Shown: positions 32,060-43,589 of the stretch, in pieces
How the letters are laid out: each line of letters starts with the position of its first letter
Numbering within the stretch: the first letter of the stretch is position 1
Origin: Hippopus hippopus
Taxonomy: Eukaryota; Mollusca; Bivalvia; Cardiida; Cardiidae
Assembly (NCBI GenBank): GCA_946811185.2
Contig: OX328113.1
Location: 23,287,521-23,351,520, forward strand
Direction of reading: 5' to 3'
Length of the DNA stretch: 64,000 nucleotides
Notes under the pieces: model-generated
What the model saw: only the letters and a program-made list of their open reading frames with translations
Told to the model about the DNA's origin: nothing
The model's database searches: none
Translations under genes and position numbers: made by a program

Positions 32060-32550
32060 TGGACTATGCTCTGTGAAAAGGTGGTTTAACCCCTTACCAA
32101 ACAGTCCATGGTTTTTACGACCTTGAGAAAGAAGCCTTTTGAAAACATTGTGGGAAAAGGAGAAAATGCTGGTAACCAGCATTTTCTCCTTTTCCAACAA
32201 TGTTTTCTACCCGGTTGGAAACAAATTTCAATTTTTGATTCACATTTATTTTGTCGTCTGCAAATGTTTTCAATTTGGACCAGTCTAAAATTTTGTCGTT
32301 TGGTAAAGAGTTAATGCATCTGCAAAAAGTATTAACCCAGGTCAGCATGCTGTTTGTGCAGGCTGACCTTGGCCGAAACATTTTGCTATTGGTCATTTTT
32401 CTGCAGCTCAAAGGACCAGTGAACCTCATAATTCACTTGGCTGTTATACAAAATGGATTATATAGACACATAATACTGTGATGACTTGCTTGGTATCATG
32501 CATAACGGAGGTGCATGAAGCCCCCTTTTGCCACAGCATGGCCCATACAT
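32060..32550. mobile_element. MITE-C split by a MITE-A
   Basis: GGACTATGCTCTGTGAAAAGGTGGT and ATGCATCTGCAAAAAGTATTAACC are the two sides of one MITE-C, joined in intact copies through the sequence GGTTTAATGCATC. Confidence 0.85.
32086..32314. mobile_element. MITE-A, full length, with proven TTAA target duplication
   Basis: TTAA 32086-32089 and TTAA 32311-32314 flank 221 bp of MITE-A. Intact MITE-C copies have a single TTAA at exactly this place, so the insertion duplicated TTAA. Confidence 0.95.
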
Positions 32551-32559
32551 ATATCATCT

Positions 32560-32770
32560 CATTACAAAGAACAAAATCTTAGACTTGACAAAATTGAAAG
32601 CATTTGCAGACAACAAAACAAGTGACTCAAAATTGCAACATGATTTTGGAAGGATTGAAAACATTGTGGAAAAAGGAGAAAATGCAGTATTTTTCTCCTT
32701 TTCCCACAGTTTTCAAAAGGCTTCTTCCTCAGGGTTGTAAAACCTTGGAATTAACTAGTAAAGGATTATT
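32560..32770. mobile_element. MITE-A, shortened palindrome
   Basis: Left CAAAATCTTAGACTTGACAAAATTG, centre collapsed to GAAAATGCAGTATTTTTCTCC, right AGTAAAGGATTA. Confidence 0.7.
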
Positions 32771-32817
32771 TCTAAATTTTAAATTTCACTTAGTCTAATA
32801 TCAAGGTGTCCATTACA

Positions 32818-33730
32818 AACAAGAGGCCCTTGCGGGCCATAATTGCTCTACTGGCAGAGATTTTGCTTTTTATCTAGCATTCATCATAAGTTAATGATGC
32901 AAAATGGATAAAAAACAAACACACACACAAAAACAAAGGGCAGGGGGCATTGTTGCAACTGGGCTTGAACTCAATGAAACAGCGTAGTAAGTAGGCATAG
33001 TGAATTGAACAAATAGTGAAATAATTGAAGTACAATTTCTCAAAACAAACAGTTTGGAATCCAGCCAAATTTGATAGGTTTTCAGCACTCATTGTATAAA
33101 ATGATTCCTGCATATTCCATAGAAATATGCTCGAGAATATGGACTGTGTTGAGTAAACAAGACATCAAATGCCTGCTTTTCCTAAACCGATGGCTGGATT
33201 TTCTTCATTTTTGATCAATCCCTTGATGATACAAATGATCTGTGCAAGTTTCAAAAGAAGTGAATCAAAAATGCTGACTTAATCATGTTAACAAGAAATG
33301 TATTATTTCGATAGCTTCTTTTCCCTTTCTCATCGTCAAATATTTTTCAAAATCAATAGGCTTCAAACTATTGATGATATAAAGCAGCTGAGCAAGTTTC
33401 ATAGAAATCAAAATTTAATAAAAAACGCGGACTTAATCGCGTGAATAAAAAATTTAAATTTTCAACTTGAAGTGGCTACCTTTCTCACAATATTTTTCAG
33501 ATTTTTTCCAAATCATTAGGAATCCAGATACTGATGATATAAACGAACTGTGAAAATTGCATGAAAATCTGACCACAATGTGACTTTATCACGTAAACAA
33601 GAAATTCAAATTTTTTACTTGAAATGGCTCCTTTTCCCTTACTGATTGTCTGATTCAGTTCAAAATCAATAGGGTTCAAGCTATTGATGATATAAACAAC
33701 TTCGCCAGAAGAACGAGTTCAACACAATTT
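32818..33730. mobile_element. Tandem-core element, about 160-bp units
   Basis: Left end AACAAGAGGCCCTTGCGGGCC (hairpin GGCCCTTGCGGGCC), then three to four units with TTTTCCCTTTCTCATCGTC, AATCAATAGGCTTCAAACTA and GAYTTAATCRCGTRAA. No CAGA tail found, so the right end may be truncated. Confidence 0.7.
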
Positions 33731-34930
33731 ATTCCCATACAAGAGCAGTAACCTTTTTTATGATATATTTTGATATTGTTCACAGCATTTCCCATGATCA
33801 ATTCATTGATTTATGTTTATACTGTCATATATATTTCAAAAGCAATAAGAAATTTTTTTTGTCTTGTTTTTGCGGAATTTTCGATACTGGCTTATGATGA
33901 TGTCACCACTGCTAGAGCTATGTACACAAACAAGATTGCAACCCAGCATCCTTGTCTTTGCTTAATAATTTCATCATCTATAAACATGTTTGATAAACAA
34001 ATTTTTCATATCTTTGTAGTGACTGCTATTAGGAAAACAAAATTAATGTTCTGTTTGTTTTTTTTATTTTTTCAGTCAGTACACTGCATTGGAAAATTCG
34101 TAAAACATGATGTCTAACAATGAAATTTATCATAATGGCGGCCATTCGTATTTTGATTTTTGGCCAAAAGGCTTGTTTTAAAATAGTGCCATGCTTCGTG
34201 ATGCATGAAAAAGCTCTGAAATATTTAACATGAAAGTATGCAATATGAAAAAGTAATTGCATACTTTCATCAAGTGAAAATACATAGGGAAAATATCAGA
34301 GTATATAAAAATGTTTCATATTGGTGACTGATATAAGACTAAGATTCTTTTCACATGCTACAAAGGTAAGAACTACTTTAGAATGTGCCATCTGACACAA
34401 TACCAAAACAAGAAAGGCCTCTGTTGGTGAGGTTTTCTTTGTTTAATATTTTTTAAAGAGCTTAGCAAGGCATGACACTTCACACAAAAAAAACACAGTA
34501 CATGAGTTTTTTGAATGACAGTCACTAAAAGATACACAAAATGTGTTAAATACAACTTTTTATCAACACTGAAAATTTTGTAATTTTGAATAAGTCCCTC
34601 AGTGGCTATCTTGTTTATTTATAGCAAGGGTGACATAATCATTTGCAGATATCAAAATTTTGCAATATGACAGAAGATAAGCTCAACAGATTTCTTAATG
34701 CTTTTAAAATGAAAAGTAAAGTATGAAAATAACACAAAAGGTAACATACTGTTTTATCATGGAAAATTATGAAAACAAGATCATAAGGCATAATGAAATG
34801 GTTATTGGATTTGTATGGCAATATATAGTGTCTGACTAATGCTTTTGGCGTTGTAGTTTTTGCAAGCTCGAGCAACTATACAAAAGAATTCGAGTATCTG
34901 ACACAATACATTCCCATACAAATCAAATAA
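33731..34930. other. No gene seen
   Basis: Very AT-rich, unique-looking intron sequence. A 115-codon plus-strand frame at 33770-34117 is rich in Ile, Phe and Leu and has no supporting feature. Confidence 0.4.
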
Positions 34931-34934
34931 ATAT

Positions 34935-36372
34935 AGAATATTATGTTGTAGTAACTTTCCTGGTGCTAGTATTTGATTCAAGCAGCGAGAGAAAATTTTC
35001 AATGTCAAAATTTTCTTGCGCAGAGAGAAGTAAATATATGTACCAGGAAAATAACAACAACATGATATTCCTTTTGATACATATACCTATAACTTTCAAT
35101 GAAAACATTTTGCAATTATTGATATTTTGTTCGAAAATAGTAAACAAAATGAGTCAATTGATAGAGCAAAGTCGGGTAATATCGACCCCTTAACGCTAAT
35201 TCAAATTTTCCTCGACCTTGAGAAAGTTGTATCGAATACGTCATTAAGCATGCACGTGACAAATATTTATCAGTTCATTTCACCCAATCAAATACTTTGT
35301 AACTCTCTGTAGAAATCTATTATTGAACAGTTAAAACTACTTGTGATGTCTGTTAATATCGACCCCCAGAGTGTAATATCAACCCACCTTCTCGGCAGAT
35401 AATATCAACCCCCTGTTTCATTATTGAAAAAGACAAATTATCAGTCCATTTCAGATGCAGTAACTTTAAAGATAGTTTACATTTTATTAAAAGTTCAACA
35501 GTGAGCAGAAATAGGTCTTTTTAAGGGCACTGTAATGCTGGGCAATGTTGGTATGTAAAATTTGTTTTCGAATTTTAACACAAGAACTTTCAATTTTGGT
35601 GAAGAGGTTTTTTTGGAATGGAAAGAGTAATACTAGATCAGTTTTACATGTAAGTAATACTTTTTCTCGATCTAAACATACCTCACATGGTCTAACTTGT
35701 TAAGAAGACCCTACAAACAATTTGGAGGGGGGTTATTAAACTAACATCATATAAAGTTCTGCTAATGTTGACCCCAACTTGTGAAATATTAGCTGTTTGC
35801 TTGTAGAATATTTTAACTTAATCCCGATACATACCATCGTTTTCTATAAACTTTGAATGATTGAAACTTACAAAAAACATACTTGTGTTGAAAATTCTGA
35901 ATGAAAAACATTTTACCTACATTAAGATACAGGATAATATTGAGGAGCTAATTATGTATTCATGTTTTTTCTTCATTTGGTAAAGTAAGTGGTGTAAAGG
36001 GTAATTTAAAATTATGTGATTATGTAACATGATCGTGTAACAATTCGTACAATTCCCCAGAAGGTTCCAAAATATGGAAATTAATAGGCTGGTCAGTATT
36101 ACCGGGGGATGGCATTATCCATGTATGCTCTAGTGTGGAAGGTGGTAACTCTGTTTTTATGAATAGCAGATTAATATTACAGCGTAACATTTTGACTAAT
36201 CAAATCACAAATCAATGCATGCATAGTCCTTTCACAAGATACATCATCATACCATATTTGGAACCGTATTTCACAGTGTGTAGATATGGATTCTTTTATC
36301 TGTCGAGTGTGTTATTTTATCGAATTGCGACGCATGTATTTGAACCAGAAAGTTTACTGGTATATAATAAAC
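34935..36372. repeat. AT-rich repeat, copy 2, split by a different element
   Basis: Paralogue of 11998-13825. It has no mariner: AGAAGTAAATATATGTACC stands where copy 1 has the TA insertion. Instead it holds the 0.93-kb element below. Confidence 0.8.
35173..36106. mobile_element. Element with GGTAATAYNGACC ends
   Basis: The left end CGGGTAATATCGACCCC matches the reverse complement of the right end (CCGGTAATACTGACCAG). The motif GTAATATCRACCC recurs inside near 35354, 35373 and 35400. An isolated related end, GTCGGTATTATCGACAC, is at 41703-41719. Copy 1 of the host repeat lacks it. No coding region. Confidence 0.6.
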
Positions 36373-36446
36373 AACAGTACTGGACACTATAATCCTATGC
36401 AAATAAAGGGACATCTAAGTATACAATAATTTGTACAATAAACAAT

Positions 36447-36710
36447 ATGAGTCATGCTCTGTGGAAAGGGAACTTATTACATCTGCTAAAAGTATCAACC
36501 CAGGTCAGCCTACAAAGTCCAAGCAGACTGACCTGGGACAGAACTTTCTGCTATTGTCAATTTTTTGCATCTCCAAGGACAATAATACCCCATTCTGTTG
36601 TGAAACAAAATTCATTTTGTGGATCCAACGTTAGGTGATGACTTGCTTGATATAATGCATTACAGAGATAGATTAAACCCTCTTTTGCCATAGCTTGGCT
36701 CACATCTATT
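36447..36710. mobile_element. MITE-C, full length
   Basis: ATGAGTCATGCTCTG to CATAGCTTGGCTCAC; stem CCCAGGTCAGCCTACAAAG/CAGACTGACCTGGG, degraded in the loop. Confidence 0.75.
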
Positions 36711-36902
36711 AGTTCAAATGACAAGGTAATAATCAAGCAGTTGTGAGTCTGAATAGTGCCTTTGGCAAAGTTTTTCTGGCAATTTTCATATGTTATTACT
36801 ATTGGAAATAGTATTTTTTCCATCAGAGCTCAACATTCATAAGCGCCAAAGAACCTAAAAAAATCGGATAACGGAAATAAGGTTGAACACTCTTGGATTC
36901 TT

Positions 36903-37106
36903 TTAACCCATAGGCTGCTAAGTGCAACTCAGTCTCTTTTGGGGACAGCGTGAATCAAGACCAGACAGCACTGAATATGCAGTCTGATCTTGAATCTACA
37001 CTGTCCGATATGGAAAGCTTTCTGTAGCAAGAAGAACTGTTCCGATATATACCGGTAGTATTTGCTGGAAATTTTCGTTCTATTTATTTAGCAGTTTAAT
37101 GGTTAA
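36903..37106. mobile_element. MITE-B, full length
   Basis: TTAA 36903 to TTAA 37103-37106, 204 bp, ends CCCATAGGCTGCTAAG and TTTAGCAGTTTAATGG. Confidence 0.8.
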
Positions 37107-37155
37107 TTATTTACTATACAATCCTGTAATTTAACGACCCTGAAGCAAAGGACTG

Positions 37156-37755
37156 TTAACCCTTTACCAGATGACAAAATTTTAGCCTTGTCCAAATTGA
37201 GAGCATTTGCAGACAACAATTTCAGTGCAGCTCAATTGGTGCAATTTTTCTTTGATTGGGTAGAAAATATTGTGGGAAAAGGAGAAAATGCTGGTTACCA
37301 GCATTTTCTCCTTTTCACACAATGTTTTCAAAAGAATTCTTTCTCTGGGTCGTTAAAAGTCGGCATTGCGTGGTAAAGGGTTACAAACTGTGGGAAAAAG
37401 GAGAAAATGCTAGTAAGAAGCATTTTCTCCTTTTCCCATAATTTTTTCTTCCCAATGAAAGACAAATGACACAGTTTGAGCCATGCTGAACTTGTTGTCT
37501 GCAAATGTTATCAGTTTTTTAGCTTGTTTACTCCTTACCACACTATCCTGACTTTAAACAAGCATGAAAGAGAAGGCTTTTGAAAACATTGTGGGAAAAT
37601 GAGAAAATGCTGGTTACCAGCATTTTCTCCTTTTCCCATAATGTTTTCTAGCCAATCAAAGACATAGATCATCATTTTATCAACATTTGATTTGTCGTCA
37701 GCAAATGCTGTCAATTTGGTCTAGTTCGAAAATTTGTTGTTTGGTCAAGAGTTAA
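37156..37755. mobile_element. Three MITE-A copies in a row
   Basis: 37156-37384 (full, TTAA to TTAC), 37381-37530 (right part, centre GCTAGTAAGAAGC) and 37527-37755 (full, to TTAA). Confidence 0.8.
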
Positions 37756-37804
37756 AGAGTTTAAGCAGTAACTAACTACAATTACACGATCAAATCTGAC
37801 TTAC

Positions 37805-37837
37805 CATTACCACGTCGTAATATCACAAAGGTACGTG
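37805..37837 (-). CDS. Exon K: 33-nt microexon
   Basis: The acceptor is CTTTTTCTGTTTTAG and the donor is GTAAGTCAG. It encodes RTFVILRRGN, basic and hydrophobic rather than acidic, similar in character to exons H and H' (ILRTLRRI, LTRSLRGM). It lies just beyond a full MITE-A (37527-37755). Confidence 0.65.
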
Positions 37838-38139
37838 CTAAAACAGAAAAAGAATGAACTCATGAATACAGTATCATACAATAGACCTTAAAATACAATA
37901 ATTATGTTGATAAATGAATGCATGTAGTTTAAATACATGTAGGAAGTTTGGTACAGAAATAAGAGAGGTTGACAAATTAATGACTGAAAAGTATATATTT
38001 TCCTAGCAATGAATATAGTCATTACTTTCTGATGGGTTCTATGTGCTGGTTATATAATAATAAAAATAATAATAAATGTTACTCATATACCTTTCATGCT
38101 GCATAACTCATTATGTGTATTAGTGATAAAACAAATAAA

Positions 38140-39065
38140 AAGGACCAAGATAGCCCTGAATAGCTCACCTTTGGGAAAAATGTAAAAGATTTTTTTTTAA
38201 AGACAATTATGTATTAATAATAGCTTTCTGTCCAATTTTAATGTACTGGGGATAGGAAAGTTTAGTTCTAGATGGCCTTGGATTTCCTAAGACTTTACCC
38301 AGAGACCTACATTTTGACACTCAATGATATATTTTAAATCACATTCAAGAAAGTAAATATACATAAAAAATTTCTGATATGAATTTGTGAAAAATTTGGG
38401 CAGAAAATGTTATTCAAGTCTTTACCAAACAAACCTCCCTGAGGAAGAAGGCTTTTGAAAAAATGTGTGAGAAGAAAAAAATGCTGGTAACCAGTATTTT
38501 CTACTTTTCCCATAATGTTTTCTATCCTTCCAAAGGCAAATTTCAATCTCTGAGTCCAATACATTTTGTCGTCTGCAAATGCTTTCAATTTGGATTGGTC
38601 TACGTTTTTGTCATTTGGTACAGTCTCCCATACAACAAATTTATAGGCTCTTTGAAATTCAATACATCTGCAGACGATCAATTCAAAATCAGTACAAATG
38701 AGCTTAAGCTCTCTGATATGGTTGAAAAAGCATTGTGAGAAAAGGAGAAAATGCAGCATTATGCTGGTAACCAGCATTTTCTCCTTTTCCCACCATGTTT
38801 TCAAAAGCTTTCATTCCAAGGGTTGGAAAACCAGGGATTGTTCAGTGAAGGGTTAAGAGTCTACTCCAGGATTAGCCAAAATTTGATCTAATAACCCGCA
38901 TTTGACCCAAGTTGACCCACATTTGATCGCAATCATAATGATCAAGACAAATATTAGGATCAAACTTTACGAAAACACGCAATTTTGTTGAAATGATATA
39001 CCACACCAAAAAGGACCTTTTTTGATACAAACATAAACGAGGTATTGTGTTTTGCATGTAGGGAC
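38140..39065. mobile_element. Tandem-core element interrupted by MITE-A copies
   Basis: 38140-38405 (AAGATAGCCCTGAATAGCTCACC and one unit) and 38858-39065 are parts of a 4.1-kb-type element. Between them lie two MITE-A copies, 38415-38630 and 38622-38856; the second has GCAGCATTATGCTGGTAACC at its centre, a small local duplication. Confidence 0.7.
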
Positions 39066-39476
39066 AGATGGACGAATAGATGGTTACTGGTCAATAATGA
39101 AATTATACATTAAGCCCCCTTTTTCCATGACATGGCATTTCATTAAATAAAAACAAATAACAATTGTCTGTGGGTTATAACAAACAATATAAATATGAAG
39201 TTTCATTAAATTTTGTCCAGTAGTTAAAGAGACATTGGTCCATAATGGAAATATACATCAAGCCTGCTTTTTCCATGAAACGGCGTTAAATAATAGTAAA
39301 ATAAAAAGAGTGTATGTGCCGACCATTAGAATGAACATATGTATGAAGTTTCATCAATTTTCATCACGTATTATAGAAGATATCTGTCCGGATGGAAGAA
39401 CAGACAACGCAAAAACCATTAGACTGGTCCAAATTGAAGCATTTGCAGAGGACAAATACATGAAACCATGGTGGTA
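39065..39476. repeat. Two-unit repeat with CATTAAGCCCCCTTTTTCCATG
   Basis: Units near 39085 and 39232 share TTGGTCCATAATGGAAATATAC-like and TTTTCCATGA sequence; a MITE-A fragment (39400-39476) follows. Confidence 0.55.
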
Positions 39477-39576
39477 AGATAAACTGACTCCCTTGGTTAC
39501 TGTTGCCAAGGGCTCCCAAACAACTGCAGTAATAACATATACAGTATAGCAGATAGCCTACTTAAATCGTGCTGTC

Positions 39577-39648
39577 ATGACTATTTCTCTCGATAAAATT
39601 CCGGAAAAAATATTTCAATCATATGTTTCTGCCAATGATGAATTCTCG
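39577..39648 (+). CDS. Possible exon 1 of a small plus-strand gene
   Basis: An ATG begins 24 codons (MTISLDKIPEKIFQSYVSAN, then DEFS) ending at a consensus donor, CTCG|GTAAGTAAT, in phase 0. The frame is open for nine codons before the ATG, back to a TAG, so the exon could start further upstream. It pairs with 39770-40015. It lies in the intron between exons L and K of the minus-strand gene. Not recognised. Confidence 0.35.
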
Positions 39649-39769
39649 GTAAGTAATTTAAAGATGCTTGAACTAATTTAAACAAGGATATGTAAAAAAA
39701 GGGTGACTTACGGGGACTACGAACAATGTAACAGATCTACTTGTATTTTACCAAAGTTTTGAACTTCAG

Positions 39770-40015
39770 CGAGAAAGAATAAAACACATCAACGAAACTC
39801 CGTTTCGCCACAGGATAATAGAATTAAAGATACTTATTGTTTTCGTAAGGTTAGTAAAGTCATCTGAACTTCATACCCAGTTAAACAACACTGAATTACA
39901 AGCATTTCGAAAAATTTGTAGATTGCCTGATTCTTCAGAGAGGTGTAAGTTTATGAAAAATTTCGTTATCAGGTTAAGAGAAAAAGAGTTGTCTGATGAT
40001 TTTATGTTGCGTTAA
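39770..40015 (+). CDS. Possible exon 2 of a small plus-strand gene
   Basis: After the acceptor TTTTGAACTTCAG, 81 codons run open to TAA in phase 0, fitting the donor at 39649 and giving a 121-base intron and 105 codons in total. The residues are mixed and soluble-looking, charged with Arg, Lys and Glu (for example RERIKHINETPFRHR, RLPDSSERCKF, RLREKELSDDFMLR). This is unlike translated repeat sequence. There is no in-frame ATG early in this exon. Function unknown; it could be an old retroelement or gene fragment. Confidence 0.4.
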   Translation, partial: RERIKHINETPFRHRIIELKILIVFVRLVKSSELHTQLNNTELQAFRKICRLPDSSERCKFMKNFVIRLREKELSDDFMLR

Positions 40016-40198
40016 GTTTGTCGTCAATTAGCAAACTTGTTAATATCATTGACGGTAGTTTGTTTTATCTTATGATATACTGAAGACAACGGGTGGTCAA
40101 GTTGATTAGAGCGGCAAATTGGTTTGCAATCAAACACACTTCCTATCATTTAACAGTTTACCGACACACCCTTTGACATGGCAGATGTGCTAATCTAC

Positions 40199-40428
40199 TT
40201 TAACTCTTCACCAAATGACAAAATTTTAGAACAATCCAAACTCAAACCAATTGCAGACAACAAAATAAATGACTCATCAATTGAAATGTGTTTTTTTAAA
40301 GAGCACAAAACACTGTGAGAAAAAGGAGAAAATGAATGTTACCAGCATTTTCTCTTTTTTCTGCAAGGCTTTCAAAAGCTGTCTTTCTCAGGGTCGTTAA
40401 AACTCGGGCTTATGTGGTAAAGGGTTAA
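40199..40428. mobile_element. MITE-A, full length
   Basis: TTAA 40199 to TTAA 40425-40428, 230 bp. The left arm of the palindrome has lost the GCTGG (GAGAAAATGAATGTTACCAGC). Confidence 0.85.
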
Positions 40429-41155
40429 AACGGCTAATTCAAAAGAAAAAATTACAACTTTCACCAATACAGAATTTAGACTTTTTTTTATAATTGAAAT
40501 CTACTCTTAGTGAGGAAGACAGTAAGAGCTACACGTCAATGTGCTTACTGTAAATACTAAATAGTTTAAACCCAAGACTTCACTGCATGTAATTTGCAAT
40601 CTGATCTATATCTACACATTCAGCATATTCTTCATGCACCAAGTGTTAAGATTAACGTCAAACTGAAACATTGATGAGAAGTGCCACGTTTTAGATGTGC
40701 ATATGTTATTAAACAAGGTTAGATATTCAATTAAACGTATTTTCTTTTTATTAGTATTTCATATAGATCTATTTTTACCTTTGTTTTCCATTTTAAAACA
40801 TTTGTGTCTCTTTCAGAATCTTTCAGAGGGGAAAAAACTATAGCATTAATTAATCCATTGTGTAATGTAGCGCTGATCAGAACTCTTTTTGTATGTCCCA
40901 TTTTCAGTCATTATCATAATTCAAACTTGTCTACAGCCTCTGCATGATCTCACATCAGCAGTACACGTTCGCAAAGCACATATTTTAACTTTTTTCTTAA
41001 ATTCAAACGTTTAAAACACAAAATAAATAAATGCTATCGCACCCCTCCAATGTTAACAGTCGTTTGTTTGGGAGCCAAAATAGCAGACAAGGCTGCATGT
41101 CGGGTAAAATAAATGCGATGACCTGATTGGTCAAATATCGATTTCCACGGATCCA
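40429..41155. other. No gene seen
   Basis: AT-rich, with one degenerate MITE-B core near 40585-40625. No other recognised structure. Confidence 0.4.
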
Positions 41156-41159
41156 TGTA

Positions 41160-41571
41160 CTGAACGTGGCTTAAGTCGCACGATTTGTCTTTGGTAGGGT
41201 AGAAAACCTTGTGGGAAAAGGAGAAAATGCTCAATACCAGCATTTTCTCCTTTTCCCACAATGTTTTCAAAAGCCCTTTTTCTCGGGAATTGTTAAAAGT
41301 TGGAATTGTGTGGTATAGGGTTCATTCACCTAGGCCTTTGTACTTAAACCTTTACCACACAATCCTGAGTTAAAATGACCCTGGGAAGAAGGGTTTTGAA
41401 AACATGGCTGGAAAAGGAGAAAATGCTGGTAAGCAGTATTTTCTCCTATTCCCAGAGTGTTTCCTACCCTTCCTATAATGAATTTCAATTTTTGAGTATT
41501 TTTTAATTTGTCATTTGCATACGCTTTGAATTTGGACTATTCAAAAATTTTGTTTTTTAGTAAAAAGTTAA
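41160..41571. mobile_element. Two MITE-A copies
   Basis: 41160-41322 lacks its left end (centre GCTCAATACCAGC). 41344-41571 is full, TTAA to TTAA, centre GCTGGTAAGCAGTATTTTC. Confidence 0.8.
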
Positions 41572-41605
41572 AAAGTTAAAAACAAACACTACTAGTAAAA
41601 CTTAC

Positions 41606-41635
41606 TAGTTTTGGGTTCCTCTGTTTGTGTTGAAG
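41606..41635 (-). CDS. Exon L: 30-nt microexon
   Basis: The acceptor is TTTTTCATGCACCAACAG and the donor is GTAAGTTTTA. It encodes STQTEEPKT, a polar Thr/Glu-rich peptide. It lies right beside the right end of a full MITE-A (41344-41571). Confidence 0.65.
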
Positions 41636-41944
41636 CTGTTGGTGCATGAAAAACAAGAAATATCTTTAATAAAACACAGACAGTGTAACATGTAGAGCAA
41701 CGTCGGTATTATCGACACTTTAAGAAACTGGAAAGTACGATGTCAATGACAACCTTTATAAATACAAAGGGAAGTTATCAGTGGTTGACACTCTACTGAT
41801 CTGAAGGTATGATAGTTATGACGGTGCCCAATTGCATACACATGTAGATCTAGTAGAAAAGAATGCAAACATTACATAAGTGTAAAGGTTGAAAGAATTG
41901 ACCTGGCAGGACGTGACTAACCTTTGACATAAGTCTACCAGTTT

Positions 41945-42040
41945 ATTTTTCATTTCAGTGGCCTTGAGCCAGTTCTGAAATGTTGGCGTAATGCATCACA
42001 GAGATGTATTAAGCACCCTTTTGCCAAAAGAGGTACTCAT
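41945..42040. mobile_element. MITE-C right-end fragment
   Basis: GCGTAATGCATCACAGAGATG and TTAAGCACCCTTTTGCC. Confidence 0.5.
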
Positions 42041-42213
42041 ATACCAGTAAATATATGTAGTATATGTTTGTATAGGTGGACACTTATACTGCCTTGTATT
42101 GAGATACCTTTTGTAGAGACACGGTAGAGCATTTGTCTTGGGACCTACTAGTATTTATCAGAGCTTTTACAAAAAAATCAGGTAAATGGAGAATATGAAA
42201 CTAATGTCGGTTT

Positions 42214-42434
42214 CAAAAAAACCAATGTCAACTTTTAAAGACCCTGAGGAAAAAGCCTTCTGAGAACATTGTGGGGAAAAGGAGAAAATGCTGGTAACCA
42301 GCATTTTCTCCTTTTCCCACAATGTTTTCTATCCTATTACAGACAAATCTTACCATCTGTTCAACTTTCATTTGTTGTCTGTAAATGCTTTCAATTTGGA
42401 CCAGTCTAAAATTTCGTTGTTTGGTAAAGAGTTT
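42214..42434. mobile_element. MITE-A, left end degraded
   Basis: Perfect centre GCTGGTAACCAGC; right end GTTTGGTAAAGAGTTTAA. Confidence 0.75.
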
Positions 42435-42591
42435 AAAAACTAAACAAAAAATCAGTTTAACCACATGAAAACTCTAGAATGACATGCAGCTGTGCAAAAT
42501 GAATGAAAGTCAATAAGATTGTTGTTTTTAATACGAAAAGAGTCAATCAAAAACGTGTAACATTATGAAATATGTTTGAAAATACACTTAC

Positions 42592-42615
42592 TTCCTGGAG
42601 ATTCAGTTGTTGCTG
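42592..42615 (-). CDS. Exon J: 24-nt microexon with NAGNAG acceptor
   Basis: The acceptor is TTTTCATATCAG and the donor is GTAAGTGTA. It encodes ATTESPG. The acceptor reads CAGCAG, so use of the second AG would drop one residue and keep the frame. Confidence 0.65.
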
Positions 42616-43061
42616 CTGATATGAAAATACAAAAAGTGATAATGATAATGGTAGTAGTAGTAGAGGTAGTTGTAAAAAAAAGGGATAACAATATAGTAAA
42701 ACTATCATAGCTCAAAATGTCCTGCTTCTTGTAGGACATAAGTTTTCGTGAAGTGTGATGACAAAAACCAGGCACGCCAAAATACCGTATTTTCCAGACA
42801 ATAAGCCGCTGCACTATATAGGCCGCACCCTTTCATTTTAACCATTTTAGACATAAAAAATGTTGTATAGGCCGCTCCCGCACATAGGCCATGGCCAACA
42901 TGCTTGGTTAATGTACAATGTCACCCATCTGTAGATACATGTTCATGTACCACTATATATTATGATAAACACATGAAACAAATTTATCCATTGTTTTTGC
43001 ATATTTTTTCATTCCATTGGAGTGATTTTTCCTTCTACAGATCAAATCACTCAAATCACCC

Positions 43062-43270
43062 TTAAAGCACCTTTCACAAATACAGTCACTTTTGCCACCA
43101 GTAAAGATCAAGATTAGGCTGCACAAAACGTTCAGCCTGATCTTTGATATATACTGTCCACTCTGTTGAAACACTCTATACAAAAGCAACCATGAAATTG
43201 TTGTGATTATTTGGGTCTTATTTCTACACCGAATATGAATGTTGGGTTTATTCGACGCTCTAAGGGTTAA
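43062..43270. mobile_element. Hybrid MITE with the MITE-B hairpin
   Basis: TTAA 43062 to TTAA 43267-43270. Core GATCAAGATTAGGCTGCAC/GTTCAGCCTGATCTTTGAT; right end TTCGACGCTCTAAGGG as in the 22.8-kb hybrid. Confidence 0.7.
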
Positions 43271-43429
43271 ATGATCAAAAGAACAGTTCTAAAGCTTTTA
43301 TGAAAACAGCTATGCTATTCCCTGAACTAGCTCTGTAGGATCTGAATAAATACATGCACATGTACTAAGATTTGTAAATTGCCACATCTTTGCAGGATTT
43401 ATTCTCAGACGTGACATTTAGCTAAATAC

Positions 43430-43540
43430 TTCATTCAACACAGGTCAGCCTGTGCGGATTGGGTAGTCTGATCTGAATCAATGTATTTTGCAGATGCATT
43501 AATCCCCATTTACACAAAGAATGGGTCATTATTTAGTTGT
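43430..43540. mobile_element. MITE-C fragment
   Basis: CAACACAGGTCAGCCTGTGC and CACAAAGAATGGGTCATT. Confidence 0.55.
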
Positions 43541-43589
43541 CATGGTCCAATAATTTGAAAACATCACATAAAAATTGACAAATACTTAC

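Noticed and set aside
39705..39745. Minus-strand donor GTAAGTCACC with a TAG acceptor
   Set aside because: Would give a 5- or 25-nt exon, out of phase with the rest.
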